From Mesostigma viride (Eukaryota; Streptophyta; Mesostigmatophyceae; Mesostigmatales; Mesostigmataceae): DNA of 62,000 nt. The stretch lies in the NCBI GenBank assembly GCA_009746045.1, contig RPFO01000934.1, positions 1 to 62,000 on the forward strand, written 5' to 3'. Numbering within the stretch: position 1 is the stretch's first letter; every line of letters starts with the position of its first letter. The notes beneath the pieces are model-generated. The model ran no database searches. It had not been told where the DNA came from and saw nothing but the letters and a program-made list of their open reading frames with translations. The position numbers were made by a program, and so were the translations under genes. Shown here one piece after another: positions 48,340 through 58,326 of the stretch.

Positions 48340-48420
48340 TTAATGTTCCCCTCCCACTGAGGACATATGCTCACGTGACGCAGTCACGTGCCTATTAATT
48401 AATTAATAATTTCGCCTCGA
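48340..48420 (+). mobile_element. LINE class III 3' end only
   Basis: TGTTCCCCTCCCACTGAGGA followed by the hairpin TCACGTGACGCAGTCACGTG and a TTAA tail. 48421-48570 is a decayed class III RT C-terminal stretch (AGGCACCTGGCCCGCAC), and I see nothing else before 48720. Confidence 0.7.
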
Positions 48421-48719
48421 TCCCACATTCTTAGGCACTGGCGCCTACTTAAGCCTTGCCAGGCACCTGGCCCGCACAGAGCAGGTGCACACGTACTGTC
48501 AGATAGACTAGCTAGCCGCAGCACCAATCCCTCACAAACAGGGCGCTTCGTCGTCACGTGGCACGCCCCTCAGTGGCCACGCGTGGAAATGCCGGGTCAT
48601 GATTGGACCCTCCTGTACTCATGCCATGTATCTTAATTCTAATGAATAAGCATTGATTTGGTGTAGGTCTGAGTAGCGTAAAAAATCCTTCGGTTTATGG
48701 GCTTTCCCACACCTGGGTG

Positions 48720-48872
48720 ATCGATCGAGTCCCATGCAGATGGGTTTCCGTCGTGGTTGTAACACTGTCATGGCTGTGATTTGTGGCGCGCCGGTTGGTG
48801 GAGGAGGTGCGTCGCATTTGCCCTGATGGTTTTCTGCTTGTCTTCATTTTTGTTGACTGTATATATCAAGGC
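48720..48872 (+). mobile_element. LINE class I RT fragment, left of insertion
   Basis: Encodes MQMGFRRGCNTVMAV, RRLVEEVRRICPDGF and VFIFVDCI in slightly shifted frames, equivalent to residues 125-166 of the intact RT. It breaks at ATATCAAGGC (48863-48872) and resumes at 49586. Confidence 0.75.
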
Positions 48873-49575
48873 AAGCGTGACCTCGATCTTCAAGGTCGTC
48901 ATTCCGACGATCCTGACCTACGGCGCCGAGACCTGGACACTGACGCAGGAGCTGGAGCATGCAACGACTCGCCGGCAACGTCACCAAGATGCTGCGCAAG
49001 GCCCCCCATCCCCTTTGGTTTGCACATTAGTAATGAGAATTTGTACGCTGATTTGCCCTATGTTTCCCACATTATTAGGCACAGGCGCCTGGGCCTAGCC
49101 GGGCACCTGGCCCCGGCGCACAGATCAGGTAGACACATCAGATCGACTAGCTGGCACCAAGCCCGCCCCGCAGCCTGGGCGATATGTCCTCACCTGGCGT
49201 GCCCCAGGCCGCGCGCGCCAGGGCCGCCCGTGGATTTTTCGTGATAGACTCGGCATGGACATGTGCTACACTAGACGTGACGGGCTCACACCCGGGCAGC
49301 CTCCCGGTTTGTCTGTAATATGGAGGCAGATGGTACGCAAGGATAGCTATAGATGGCAAGTAGTGATGAAGGAGTCAGGAGACCACCCCCAAGTCTGTGG
49401 GGGCTCCGCGTGTGACCGCGTATGGCATTCATAGCGATTCGGGCCGCGCGGTGCCCACAACCCTGTTGACTAGGACCTAGATATAGCTTACACCATCCAT
49501 TCCATCCCATGTTCCCCTCCCACTGAGGACTTATGCTCACGTGACACAGTCACATGTCTATTAATTAATTAATTA
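48873..49575 (+). mobile_element. 5'-truncated LINE class III inserted in class I copy
   Basis: Starts in the class III RT C-terminal region (KRDLFKVVILTILTYGAETW equivalent, frame-broken in 48783-49244). It continues through the VSHIIRHRRLGLAGHL region and the 3' UTR to the hairpin and TTAA tail. ATATCAAGGC at 48863-48872 and 49576-49585 is a 10-bp target-site duplication. Confidence 0.85.
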
Positions 49576-49585
49576 ATATCAAGGC

Positions 49586-49796
49586 TTTCGACACGGTCCT
49601 CTGGGAGGCTCTTTGGGCCATCCTTAGTAGCTCTGGACCGAGTGCCCCCAGCGTTTATTGCTGCCATTCGCCCGATTACCGGCGGCGGCTGTATGAGGGC
49701 TCACAGGCAGTAGTGCGGACTGCGGAGGGCACCACCCCACCAATGATTCCCCCTTCATATCACGGGGTGTGGAAAGGTTGTACTTGTCCTGTCCCC
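49586..49796 (+). mobile_element. LINE class I RT fragment, right of insertion
   Basis: Resumes with KAFDTVLWEALWAIL, then LYEGSQAVVRTAEGTTPP and HGVWKG. It stops where a minus-strand LINE tail begins at 49797. Confidence 0.8.
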
Positions 49797-50047
49797 ATTA
49801 AAATTAAAATTAAATTATAACATGCCTCCGTTGGGAGATCATGTAGCACATATTCTTTGATGGATGGGTGGCCGGGTGGACAAAGCCGCGGAATGGAACT
49901 AACCTAACTCTAAGCTTTCTAGTCTAGAAAATCCTATTAACTACACTACTCAGCAAAACGCCCCTTCCTCTTGGGGGGAGGTGGCTTGCCCACAGGGGCT
50001 GGCGTGTGGGCCTGGACAATCTTCTGCCACCTCAGATTCTTGTTCTG

Positions 50048-50496
50048 TATGTGTGGTAGATACATCAGATCCGGACTAGCTGGCACCAAGCCCGCCCAGC
50101 CTGGGCGATATGTCCTCACCTGGCGTGCCCCCGGCCGCGCGCGGCAGGGCCGCCACCCGTGGACTTTTCGTGATAGGCTCGGCATGGACATGTGCTACAC
50201 TAGACGTGACGGGCTCACACCCGGGCAGCCTCCCGGTTTGTCTGTAATATGGAGGCAGATGGTGCGCAAGGATAGATGGCAAGTAGTGCATGATGAAGGA
50301 GACCACCCCCAAGCCTGTGGGGGCTCCGCGCGTGTGACCAAGTATGGCATTCATAGCGATTCGGGCCGCGGTGCCCACACCCCTGTAACTAGGACCTAGA
50401 TAGCTTACACCATCCATTCCATCCCATGTTCCCCTCCCACTGAGGACGTATGCTCACGTGCATGACGCAGTCACGTGTCTATTAATTAATTAATTA
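50048..50496 (+). mobile_element. 5'-truncated LINE class III inserted in class I copy
   Basis: Contains the RT C-terminal end (SWHQARPAW and LTWRAPGRARQG equivalents), the 3' UTR, the hairpin with CACGTG arms and a TTAA tail. ATTCTTGTTCTG at 50036-50047 and 50497-50508 is a 12-bp target-site duplication (16 bp if one mismatch is allowed). Confidence 0.88.
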
Positions 50497-50733
50497 ATTC
50501 TTGTTCTGCATGGACTGGCAGTCCAAATTAAGAAGGGAGAGGGAGTGGATGCGGTCTTCAAACTGAGCTGGGACCACTATAGGTCGGCCAGCAACATTTG
50601 GGTGTAGTTCATGGCAGGTTCGCCTACTAGCTTCCTAGGAATGTCCTTGGGGCCAGGCCATCTAGGTCAAGATTATCTTGACCATATTATGCCGCCCTGG
50701 TTGGCCATATGCAAGCCGCGGGGGGCCGGCCAG

Positions 50734-52229
50734 CAGAGTTAAATAGTACGGCGTATAATACGATTCGTACGCGTATTATACGTATAATACGTAGCTTTTC
50801 TGTACGAAATATGTGGTTTTCGTACGGTGCATGGTTCTGTACGACCGCCTACAATACGCGTATTTGGCACGTACGACAGGCGTACGAGACAATTTCCCGC
50901 GTTTGCGGGGGGGCCTGGGAGGCTGCGGCTCGGTCTTTTTGCTTACTTCTAGTATCTATGCGTACAATTGCAAGGTTACCGGGCGACGTGGTTGCTCGGA
51001 ATGCTGCCAAGCTAGCCGGAAAACACAGAGACGAGGGCAATACAGGCTGTACCTAATAAATGTACACAGGCCTGTATACCTCGGCATTGTTGGTGCTATA
51101 GCAATTCGACAGGCCGGAACGTCTTCAGCAGCCAGAAGACGATCGACATTGACGATGCTGATGATGGCCCCGTTGGTGATGACGAGGATGAGTGAGATGT
51201 CTGTGCAACATGCAGGAAACTCTTTGGACCGGCCTTTATATCAAAGGATGAACTTATCAAGAATGGGCACGCCCCGACAGGGTATTACGCTATGGTATCA
51301 GTGCCTGACATGCAGGGCGGCCTTCAAGGGCCGCACTGCCACGCGGGCAAAGGCTCACAACATGGGTGGCCAATATGCAAGGTTCCCTCAATGGGGTGAG
51401 CAAATGCACGAATGATTCCGCCAAAGGCGTTTCGCGTCAGGCTGCTCACCAGGAGGAGGCGGAGAAGGAGGCCAAGAAGCGGCGACGGCAGGATGCAGAC
51501 CGAGTAGAGATGGCGGCCGAGGTCCGGAACCTGCGTAGGGAAGGTCTGATGAATGAGGAGCCAGACATTGAGGAGAGTGATGCACGAACATGGAAATCTG
51601 CCCGCGCTAGCACTAGCAACGCCGGAGCTGGGTCCAGCGCATCGCAGAGCAAGGGGCGTTCTGATATAATGGAACTCAGCCTACCGCGGTCGTGACAATT
51701 CCAAGCAGCAGCTTGATGAGGAGCATGTGACATCACTGACCTACGTGTCGTATCATTGGCCATGAATTAATTAATTAATTAATTAATTAACACGGAACAG
51801 CGTTGTTTTGTCATTGGCCATGGATGGAGTCATGTGCAGTTTTTCAAATGGGATGACAATCAAACCCAGCAACCATCCTAATTTGTTTTTTATATTATTG
51901 CTCAGCATCAGTTGATATTTGTGTTGTAAGGGCCATCATACCATGTTTACCTTTCACCTTTGATTGTTGAACATTAGGGTAAATGAAGGTTTATTCAGCA
52001 AGCATGATGACGACGGTGGCTTATGTTCAGTTGATGCCGGCCACGCCGTGTTGGAATAATTACATGTGGAAACACATGTATTTTGTCATGTTTGAAGTGG
52101 TACATGCTCAGATATTCTCCAAAAAACACAGAAAAACAAGCCATTTAGCATTTTACCGTACTAAAGCGTATTATACTGATAGTACACCCCGGGACCGTAT
52201 TTTACCGTACTACGTACTATTTAACTCTG
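50734..52229. mobile_element. hAT-like DNA transposon with BED-finger remnant
   Basis: A perfect 17-bp terminal inverted repeat, CAGAGTTAAATAGTACG (50734-50750, complement at 52213-52229), is flanked by an 8-bp target-site duplication CCGGCCAG (50726-50733 and 52230-52237). An 8-bp duplication with a CAG-start TIR is diagnostic of the hAT superfamily. Many GTACG/CGTAC motifs crowd the subterminal 200 bp on the left, as expected for hAT transposase binding sites. The 1.5 kb interior keeps a BED-finger-like region but no transposase core, so it is an internally deleted, non-autonomous copy. Confidence 0.9.
51205..51695 (+). pseudogene. BED-type zinc-finger region of an hAT transposase
   Basis: 51285-51415 encodes YQCLTCRAAFKGRTATRAKA followed by HNMGGQYARFPQWGEQMHE. 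This C-x2-C plus AHN layout resembles the BED zinc finger at the N-terminus of hAT transposases. After a frame change near 51407, CTNDSAKGVSRQAAHQEEAE and KEAKKRRRQDADRVEMAAEV continue to a stop at 51695, like the charged linker after the BED domain. The catalytic core is missing. BED identity is by motif shape only. Confidence 0.6.
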
Positions 52230-52955
52230 CCGGCCAGACCAACCAAGGGCGGTGTCGACCTTGCTGGTGCGAGCAAGATGTCCTACAAATGCTAGATCCT
52301 ACGCTGCCTAATCTCGTCCGAAATGGCAAGGCATACCCAGCTGATACAAAGACTCTAATGACCTATGCTTGTAAAACCCTATCTATATACATTCAGCAGG
52401 ACCTGTCGGAGCATCCTGTAAACCGTGCCGTCTAGCTTAGCCGCCAGTGTGTCCGTGAGTGTCCACGCCTCGGCGCCATACGTAAGCACCGTGAGGACGA
52501 GGACCTAATGAAGAGCATGCGCTTGCAGTGCTCCGGCCCAGGCCCTTCGAGCGCCAGTAGGTGTTGAGCGAATGGAGCCTGGCCCAGCAGGCCAGGCCGA
52601 TGCGGATGTCCCGGCACATCGTCGGCCGTGTCGGGGAGCATGCTCCCTATAACAGTTTGAAGCGATCACGGAACGGGACCTCCGTCCCGTCCAGCAGTCG
52701 CGGCAGCGGTGGGCGACTGGAGGCCGCAATCACCATCGCCTCAGTTTTGACACTACGTAATCTCCAACCCCACCGCCCTCGCCTCCAAGCCCAGACAGTC
52801 CAGCCAGGTCTGAATGTGCTCGGGGCGCGCGATGAGGGTGGTGTCGTCCGCATAAATCAGGTCGGCCAGGCGGTAGCCAGCGCCAACCCCGCCGTGCTCT
52901 CGATCCCTCGTTATAACTCAAGTTAAGGATGTCCAAGCCGGGCTCTGAACCCTGC

Positions 52956-53628
52956 ACAACTCCAAATACCCTCAACCCAAGCTGGTGCCAGAAATATCTT
53001 CACTTCAAGGGCTTTCAGAATATATGCTATAATAACATCTTGAGTCCAGCAAGTATTTTGGAAGATATTAGCTGTCAAAGTTGTCTAAAAGACGATCTTT
53101 TTCAGGCAAGAAAAAGTGAACCTACCCCTATACACGGCAGGGTTAAACATGATTTTAATGATTGGATAATTTCAATTGATAGTCCAGGGGTCCCCAACCA
53201 TGCAAGGGGGGTGCACCGGTCAGAAATGCATTCTGACCATGGCACCACGTTCATATGTATTGACACATGGGTATGCGTCATGCAATACGAGCTTGTACTA
53301 AACAGGTATTTATGGCATGCAACACAAATATGCAGTATAACAAGCTACAAAAGACAGCCAAAAGAGCTGGAATACAAACACGTTGCCTACCTGCATGCTA
53401 ACGGAATGATATACTCCAATTAAGACATGCCACAAACTGGGCACTTTCAGGGCTAATACCACCCTCTACAGCAGGTATATGGAATTAGCTTGCTGAACGG
53501 TGCACTAATAAACTCGTGAAATGTAATGGGTGGAAGACCGGTATTCCGCTGCAAACAACACGCAAAAACGTGGCCGTACCTGGCTCGATCACGACCTTTC
53601 CGGATTCTGCTGGCCGGGACCCTCATTA
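52956..53628. other. Unassigned segment between two LINE copies
   Basis: Starts where the class I RT copy breaks (GAACCCTGCACAACTCC) and ends at a class III tail. It contains a small hairpin (GGTCAGA and TCTGACC arms near 53218) and one open frame, 52929-53423, without a recognisable domain. It may be another inserted element, but I could not find matching ends. Confidence 0.4.
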
Positions 53629-53828
53629 ATTAATTAATTAATTAATAGACACGTGACTGCGTCACGTGAGCATAAGTCCTCAGTGGGAGGGGAACATGGG
53701 ATGGAATAAGCTATCTAGGTCCTAGTTACAGGGGTGTGGGCACCGCGGCCCGAATCGCTATGAATGCCATACTCGGTCACTGTCACGCGGAGCCCCCACA
53801 GGCTTGGGGGTGGTCTCCTGCATCACTA

Positions 53829-54063
53829 TTAATTAATTAATTAAACTCGTGCTCCCGTTGGGGAGTCACGGAGCACCGAAGTGCTTTTAATCCCTGTGTG
53901 TGCACTACAGGAGAAAGGGCAGAGACCCCCAGTCTCCTTCATGCCGAAGGCATGCCACAGCTGCAATCGGGCGCGGCTAGCTAAAAGGACAGGCTAACGA
54001 TCCGGCAAACTGTGGGTGCAATAAGACCCATGTGAGCATATCATAGCAAGGAGCGTGGGCAAG
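53829..54063 (-). mobile_element. LINE class II 3' end inserted in class III copy
   Basis: Minus-strand class II 3' UTR with hairpin and TTAA tail, matching the 3' UTRs at 26250-26470 and 28110-28342. The flanking TGCATCACTA (53819-53828 and 54064-54073) is a 10-bp target-site duplication. Confidence 0.88.
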
Positions 54064-54111
54064 TGCATCACTATACTTGCCATCTAACCTTGCGCACCAT
54101 CTGCCTCCATA

Positions 54112-55032
54112 CTACAGACAAACCAGGAGGCTGCCCGGGGGTGAGCCCGTCACGCCTAGTGTAGCACATGTCCATGCCGAGTCTATCACGAAAAGTCCAC
54201 GGGTGGCGGCCCTGGCGCGCGCGGCCAGGGGCACGCCAGGTGAGGACATACATATCGCCCAGGCTGGGCGGGCTTGGTGCCAGCTAGTCGATCTGAGGTA
54301 TCTACCTGATCTGTGCGGGCCAGGTGCCCGGCTACTAAGGCCCAGGCGCCTGTGCCTAATAATGTGGGAAACATAGGGCAAATCAGCGTACAAATCCTCA
54401 TTACTAATGTGCAAACCAAAGGGGATGTTAAGGGCCTTGCGCAGCATCTTGGTGACGGCGCCGTCGAGTCGTTGCTCCAGCTCCTGCGTCAGTGTCCACG
54501 TCTCGGCGCCGTAGGTCAGGATCGTCAGAATGACGACCTTGAAGAGGTCACGCTTGACGATCCGGGGTAGGGCGGGGTTGCTCCACCAGCGGCGGTGGTC
54601 ATGGAGGTGCGCCCACGCCATGCCGATCCGTGTCTTCATGTCGTCCTCGCAGTCGGGAAGCCAACTGCCGAGCAGCTGGAAGCGGCCTGCATGAAGGAGG
54701 GTAGTTGACCTCGGCATCGTCTAAGAGGCGGAGTGTGGGTGGGGGCCCTGCCATATGCCGAGGGCCAGGGCCTCCGTTTTGGGGCTGATGTCTAGACCAA
54801 CCGCCTGAGCCTCGAGCGCCAGGCAGTCCAGCCAAAGTTGGGCAGACTCCGGCTTCTCGATGAGCGTGATGTCGTCGGCATAAGTGAGGTCCGCTAGTAA
54901 ATTCTGCTCGTTAGTCGGCCCCCCTTCCCCAAGCTCGTTCGTGATCGCTAGGCCAGGGGCACGGCCTGCAATGCTAGCAAAGCGAGCACAGTTAGTCTCC
55001 ATGCTTTGCTGTAGACTAAGTCTCAAAGGCAT
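54112..55032 (-). pseudogene. LINE class III reverse transcriptase, C-terminal half
   Basis: 54721-55032 encodes NLLADLTYADDITLIEKPES, with the YADD catalytic box, then LDCLALEAQAVGLDISPKTE. After a frame change, 54112-54717 encodes FQLLGSWLPDCEDDMKTRIG, VKRDLFKVVILTILTYGAET and DGAVTKMLRKALNIPFGLHI. YADLPYVSHIIRHRRLGL follows. The earlier RT blocks (FVDxxKAFD, QGCVLSP) are missing through 5' truncation. Motif order agrees with the class I enzyme, but the sequence is clearly a different family. Confidence 0.82.
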
Positions 55033-55476
55033 TGTGAATACAACGTATGAATAAGCCTTGTAAACCTACGTTGGTATGTGAATATAAATACCACGTGGGC
55101 TATGCAGATAGGAATGCTAGTCGAGTCGCATACGTTTCCCTAGATAGGTACTTTGGGTACTGAGGTACGTGACAGATGTCAGTACCCAGTATACGTAGTG
55201 TCCTGTCATTGGACGGTACTAGAGTATCCTAGATAGGGACCGTACTGCAGCGTGCATTGATCTGTGATCGCACGATGCAGTGACTAGACGCTACCTGTCA
55301 TCGTGTGGCCTCGGGCCAACGGTCTGCACCCAACGGTCACTGGCGGCGCAGCCGGTGAGAGGAACGTTGATAAAGGGTAAACCTATTTTCTAATGAACCA
55401 AGCAATTCATTGCTCAGCTTCAGTGTTCTCAAGCAATATATCCCACCGCATTCTAACTTGAATTTTATTTGCTACC
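55033..55476. promoter_or_regulatory. 5' leader of the LTR-type retrotransposon, ends undefined
   Basis: AT-richer sequence upstream of the gag start, with a TATA-like ATATAAATA at about 55081. A 5' LTR would be expected here, but I find no copy of the sequence that follows pol near 61850-62000, and no clear primer-binding site. Confidence 0.3.
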
Positions 55477-57160
55477 ATGGCTATCACGAACAAGAATGTC
55501 GCTAAGAAGCTTACCTACAACGAGGATGATGATGGGCAGGATCGGCGGATGCCCAGAGACAACAACAAGAAGCCGGCTGGCGATGCGGCCATTTCCAAGA
55601 AAAAGAAAAAGAACAAAAAGACTCACAATGGTTGCCAGGACGAGGGGACGGCGGCTGCAAAGCCGACCGACCTACCCCCCTCCCCTGCGAGGCCGGAGGC
55701 CGAGACGGCTCCCCCCGGGGAGACCGGCTTACCCTCGACTCCGGCGGCCGCCCCAGCCGCAACCACGGCTGGCGCGGCCATGGCTGCGGAGACCTCGGTG
55801 GTAAACCCCACTGAGGCTCCACAGTCCGGCCCCACGTTGCCATCTCTTCGGGAGCGTATGCCCCGTCAGACGGCCTCGGTGGCACCGGACGGGACGATTA
55901 CCTTTCGTCCCGCCACATCAAATTTGTCCCTTTCGCCCAGGGACACAACCACATTGAGCTAACGTTTGGGCGACCCTCTGCGTCCCTTCTTCGCAAGAAG
56001 AAGGACATGGAGAGTATTAAACTCGCACGGGTGGTGCGAAAACCTGTGGAACCCATCGCCGGACAACCAATGTCCGACGATGAGGTATCCGACACTGCCA
56101 GTCTCCCCGATGGGGAGACTGAGATCAATCTTACCCCAGCGCTCCTGGCGGTCGAGCAGGCCGCGCTGGTGGCAAATGAAGAACGCCGAGCGAGGCAGCG
56201 GGACCGAGAGGTCCGCCGAGAGGCGGCTTTTCGGCTCGCCGCTAAGCGGCAAGAATATGAAGAGGAGGCCGCCCGTCGCCTGGCTACCCACCAGGCGATG
56301 GCGGACGCGTACCGCGAGGCCACCCAGCGGTTACGTGACCTCTCAAAAATGCTGACTATCCCATGGACTATGCGGACAGTCAAGACCTGGCCGAGCTTGC
56401 TCGGTCAGCACACTTTAAAACCATGTCCTCCATCACCCAAGCCAGGGTCACGGAGGCCATCTTGGCCAAACATGGGGTGGTAGCTGAAGAAGCCCCCCCG
56501 CTGGAAACCACCAGCAAGAAACCCTCTCCCCCCAACCCCTGCAGTACAAGGAGGGACTGCTGGCCCTGGGCGAGGAAGGGCAAAGAGGCGGACTGTCCAG
56601 TCCGGCCTGCTATGATCATGGGAGACCACTCCCTGACATACCCGAGGATGAGGCTGCCTTTCAGGCAGCCCTCCGGGAGCATGAGGTACGCAAGGAGATG
56701 AAGCGTCTCATGCGGGAGGAGGCCAGGAGGAGAGCAGAGGCAGACACCCCTGCCCGCCCCTCCACCGATGGGGCTGGACCCAGTGGGGTTACCCGGACAC
56801 CCCCGGGCTCCCCCGGGCCACCATGACCCCCCCTCCCCCTCCCCCACCACCCCAGGTTCGCCCTGTGGGTTGGGGCCCCCTCCCAACCAGGGGGGGTGGC
56901 CAGGACCCCAGGAGGCCCTGGGGGGAGGTGCAGAGGTGCCACAGGCACCCAACAGGCCTGCTGAGGCCCCCCCAAGGAGCGGGGATGTCCTGGAACAGCT
57001 CGCCATTCTCCAGGCCCAGCTGGCCTCGTTGCAAGATCAGCAGTTAACAGCTAACCAGCTGCAAACTGTCGAGGGCCTGCGCGCCCTGATGTCGCGGTAT
57101 GAGCGGGGGACCATCAACCTGGACCCCACCCGCCTGCAACAAGCAACCGACGCTTCTTGA
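55477..57160 (+). pseudogene. Gag-like N-terminal region, frame-broken
   Basis: Starts MAITNKNVAKKLTYNEDDDG and is lysine-rich, then A/P-rich, to 55962. A frame change near 55930 leads into DMESIKLARVVRKP and a strong coiled coil (VANEERRARQRDREVRREAA, EYEEEAARRLATHQAMADAY) to about 56360. Further changes near 56360 and 56530 lead through MDYADSQDLAELARSAHF, MKRLMREEARRRAEADTP, a proline/glycine-rich stretch, and finally VLEQLAILQAQLASLQDQQL ending at 57160. Composition is much more GC-rich than the pol that follows, so this could be a different gene or element fused next to it. Adjacency and strand favour a gag role, but function is not shown. Confidence 0.45.
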
Positions 57161-58326
57161 GGGCCAACCCCCCTCTCACAGGTGTGTTTAACCCTCATAA
57201 AAAGGAATCCAAAATCAATATTGCTGGCTTGCCTGAGGGTCACACTGTTGAACAAGCTAAGCAATTTGTTTTGCTTTGGAGTATGGGATGGAAGGTCTTA
57301 ACCTTAGACATCAGTTTAAGGCTCTCAGGGCCTCCTCCACATTCCATCAATCATCTCCTGCAATCAGAGCATTGATTCAAACCTATCAGGAACGTACCCT
57401 GACACCTGAAGCAGCCATTGAACAGTGGCCTACCTTTATCACTGATCTGAAACAGCTAGTGCTTACCAATAACCACATGGAAGCAGTAGAACGTTTCAAC
57501 TGGCTTGCTGCATATAAGGTGAACAAGAATAACCTCTCTGGGGATGCAAAAACATACAGGGTAATGATTGAGAAAGACCTTGAGCTTCTCAAGCTCCAAC
57601 CAAGGTATCTCATCCACACCTGGCTAACAAAAGCTAATTTGCAACCTTCTGTCCTGGCTACCCTGCTTACAGGCCTCAAGTCCCTCTGGGACAACTTCAG
57701 AGCTGCCATGCTCTATATCGAGGAGGCAGTGGACCCCCTGGGTACTGGCAACAACCAGGCCCAGGACCCCAAGGTCCAGGGTGTCCAAGGCCACAAACGC
57801 AAGGGGCAGGCCAGCCAGGGGGGGCACCCAAGACCCACAAGTCCTCCCACCAAGGGGGCAGTGGCTCTCAGGGGCGTGGCAACACGTGGCACCGTGTGCC
57901 CCTGCATGGCAACCCCAACAACAACAACAACAAAACAACAACAGGTCAACAACAACAGGTCCCAGCAGGGCAATAACAACAACAGGTCCCAACAGGGCCA
58001 AAACAACAACAACAACAGGTCCCAGCAGGGCCAGAACCGGTCCCAGCAGGGAAACAACAACAACAACAACAACAACCAACCTGGCAACCCTGGCCATAAG
58101 GTGCCTGAGGTGCTTCCAGAGGGGGCACGCACGGCACAACTGCCCCAACAACGACTCCCTGGCCAACGTGGATCTCTGCCCGGGCTGCTGGCACGCACGT
58201 CATCCCCTGGGGCCTCCAGGCAGCCGTTGCAACAGGCCTCGCTACCAAAAACAATGTGAGTTCTCTCACCTTATTACTCTGAGGATGATGATCTCATTAC
58301 CATTGGGGATGGCAACCAGGGCATAA
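57157..58326 (+). CDS. Gag capsid-like region and CCHC nucleocapsid
   Basis: 57157-57275 (KINIAGLPEGHTVEQAKQFV) passes into 57276-58259 after a frame change. The latter is helical and charged (AIEQWPTFITDLKQLVLTNN, TYRVMIEKDLELLKLQPRYL), as expected for a capsid. A Q/N-rich tract built from CAA/AAC repeats (57915-58075) follows. Beyond it the next frame, 57781-58326, encodes the zinc knuckle CLRCFQRGHARHNC (C-x2-C-x4-H-x4-C) and a second Cys-rich stretch, CPGCWHARH. The knuckle marks a nucleocapsid that binds element RNA. The frame switch in the AAC tract probably reflects repeat-length change. The knuckle frame (stop at 58326) overlaps the pol frame (open from 58260), compatible with -1 frameshift expression, although I see no obvious slippery heptamer. 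Confidence 0.7.

Larger units (their letters stand above)
49797..52955 (-). mobile_element. LINE class I RT copy, minus strand, twice interrupted
   Basis: TTAAA tail and class I hairpin at 49797-49850. The RT C-terminus (HTPAPVGKPPPPKR) follows at 49950-50035, then pieces at 50509-50733 and 52238-52955. The last piece contains the decayed YADD/ARPEH region near 52830-52880. It is split by a class III LINE (50048-50496) and an hAT-like element (50734-52229). The 5' side breaks off at about 52955 in the GFEPGLDIL region. All frames are decayed. Confidence 0.8.
53629..55032 (-). mobile_element. LINE class III RT copy, minus strand
   Basis: TTAA tail at 53629-53646 and hairpin (CACGTGA, TCACGTG arms), followed by the 3' UTR, an inserted class II 3' end at 53829-54063, and then the RT ORF remains up to 55032, where the copy is 5'-truncated. 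It is the longest class III polymerase in the window. Confidence 0.82.

Noticed and set aside
52929-53423. Open frame of 164 codons
   Set aside because: Starts inside a broken LINE RT and runs into unrelated AT-rich sequence; no domain and no coding bias.
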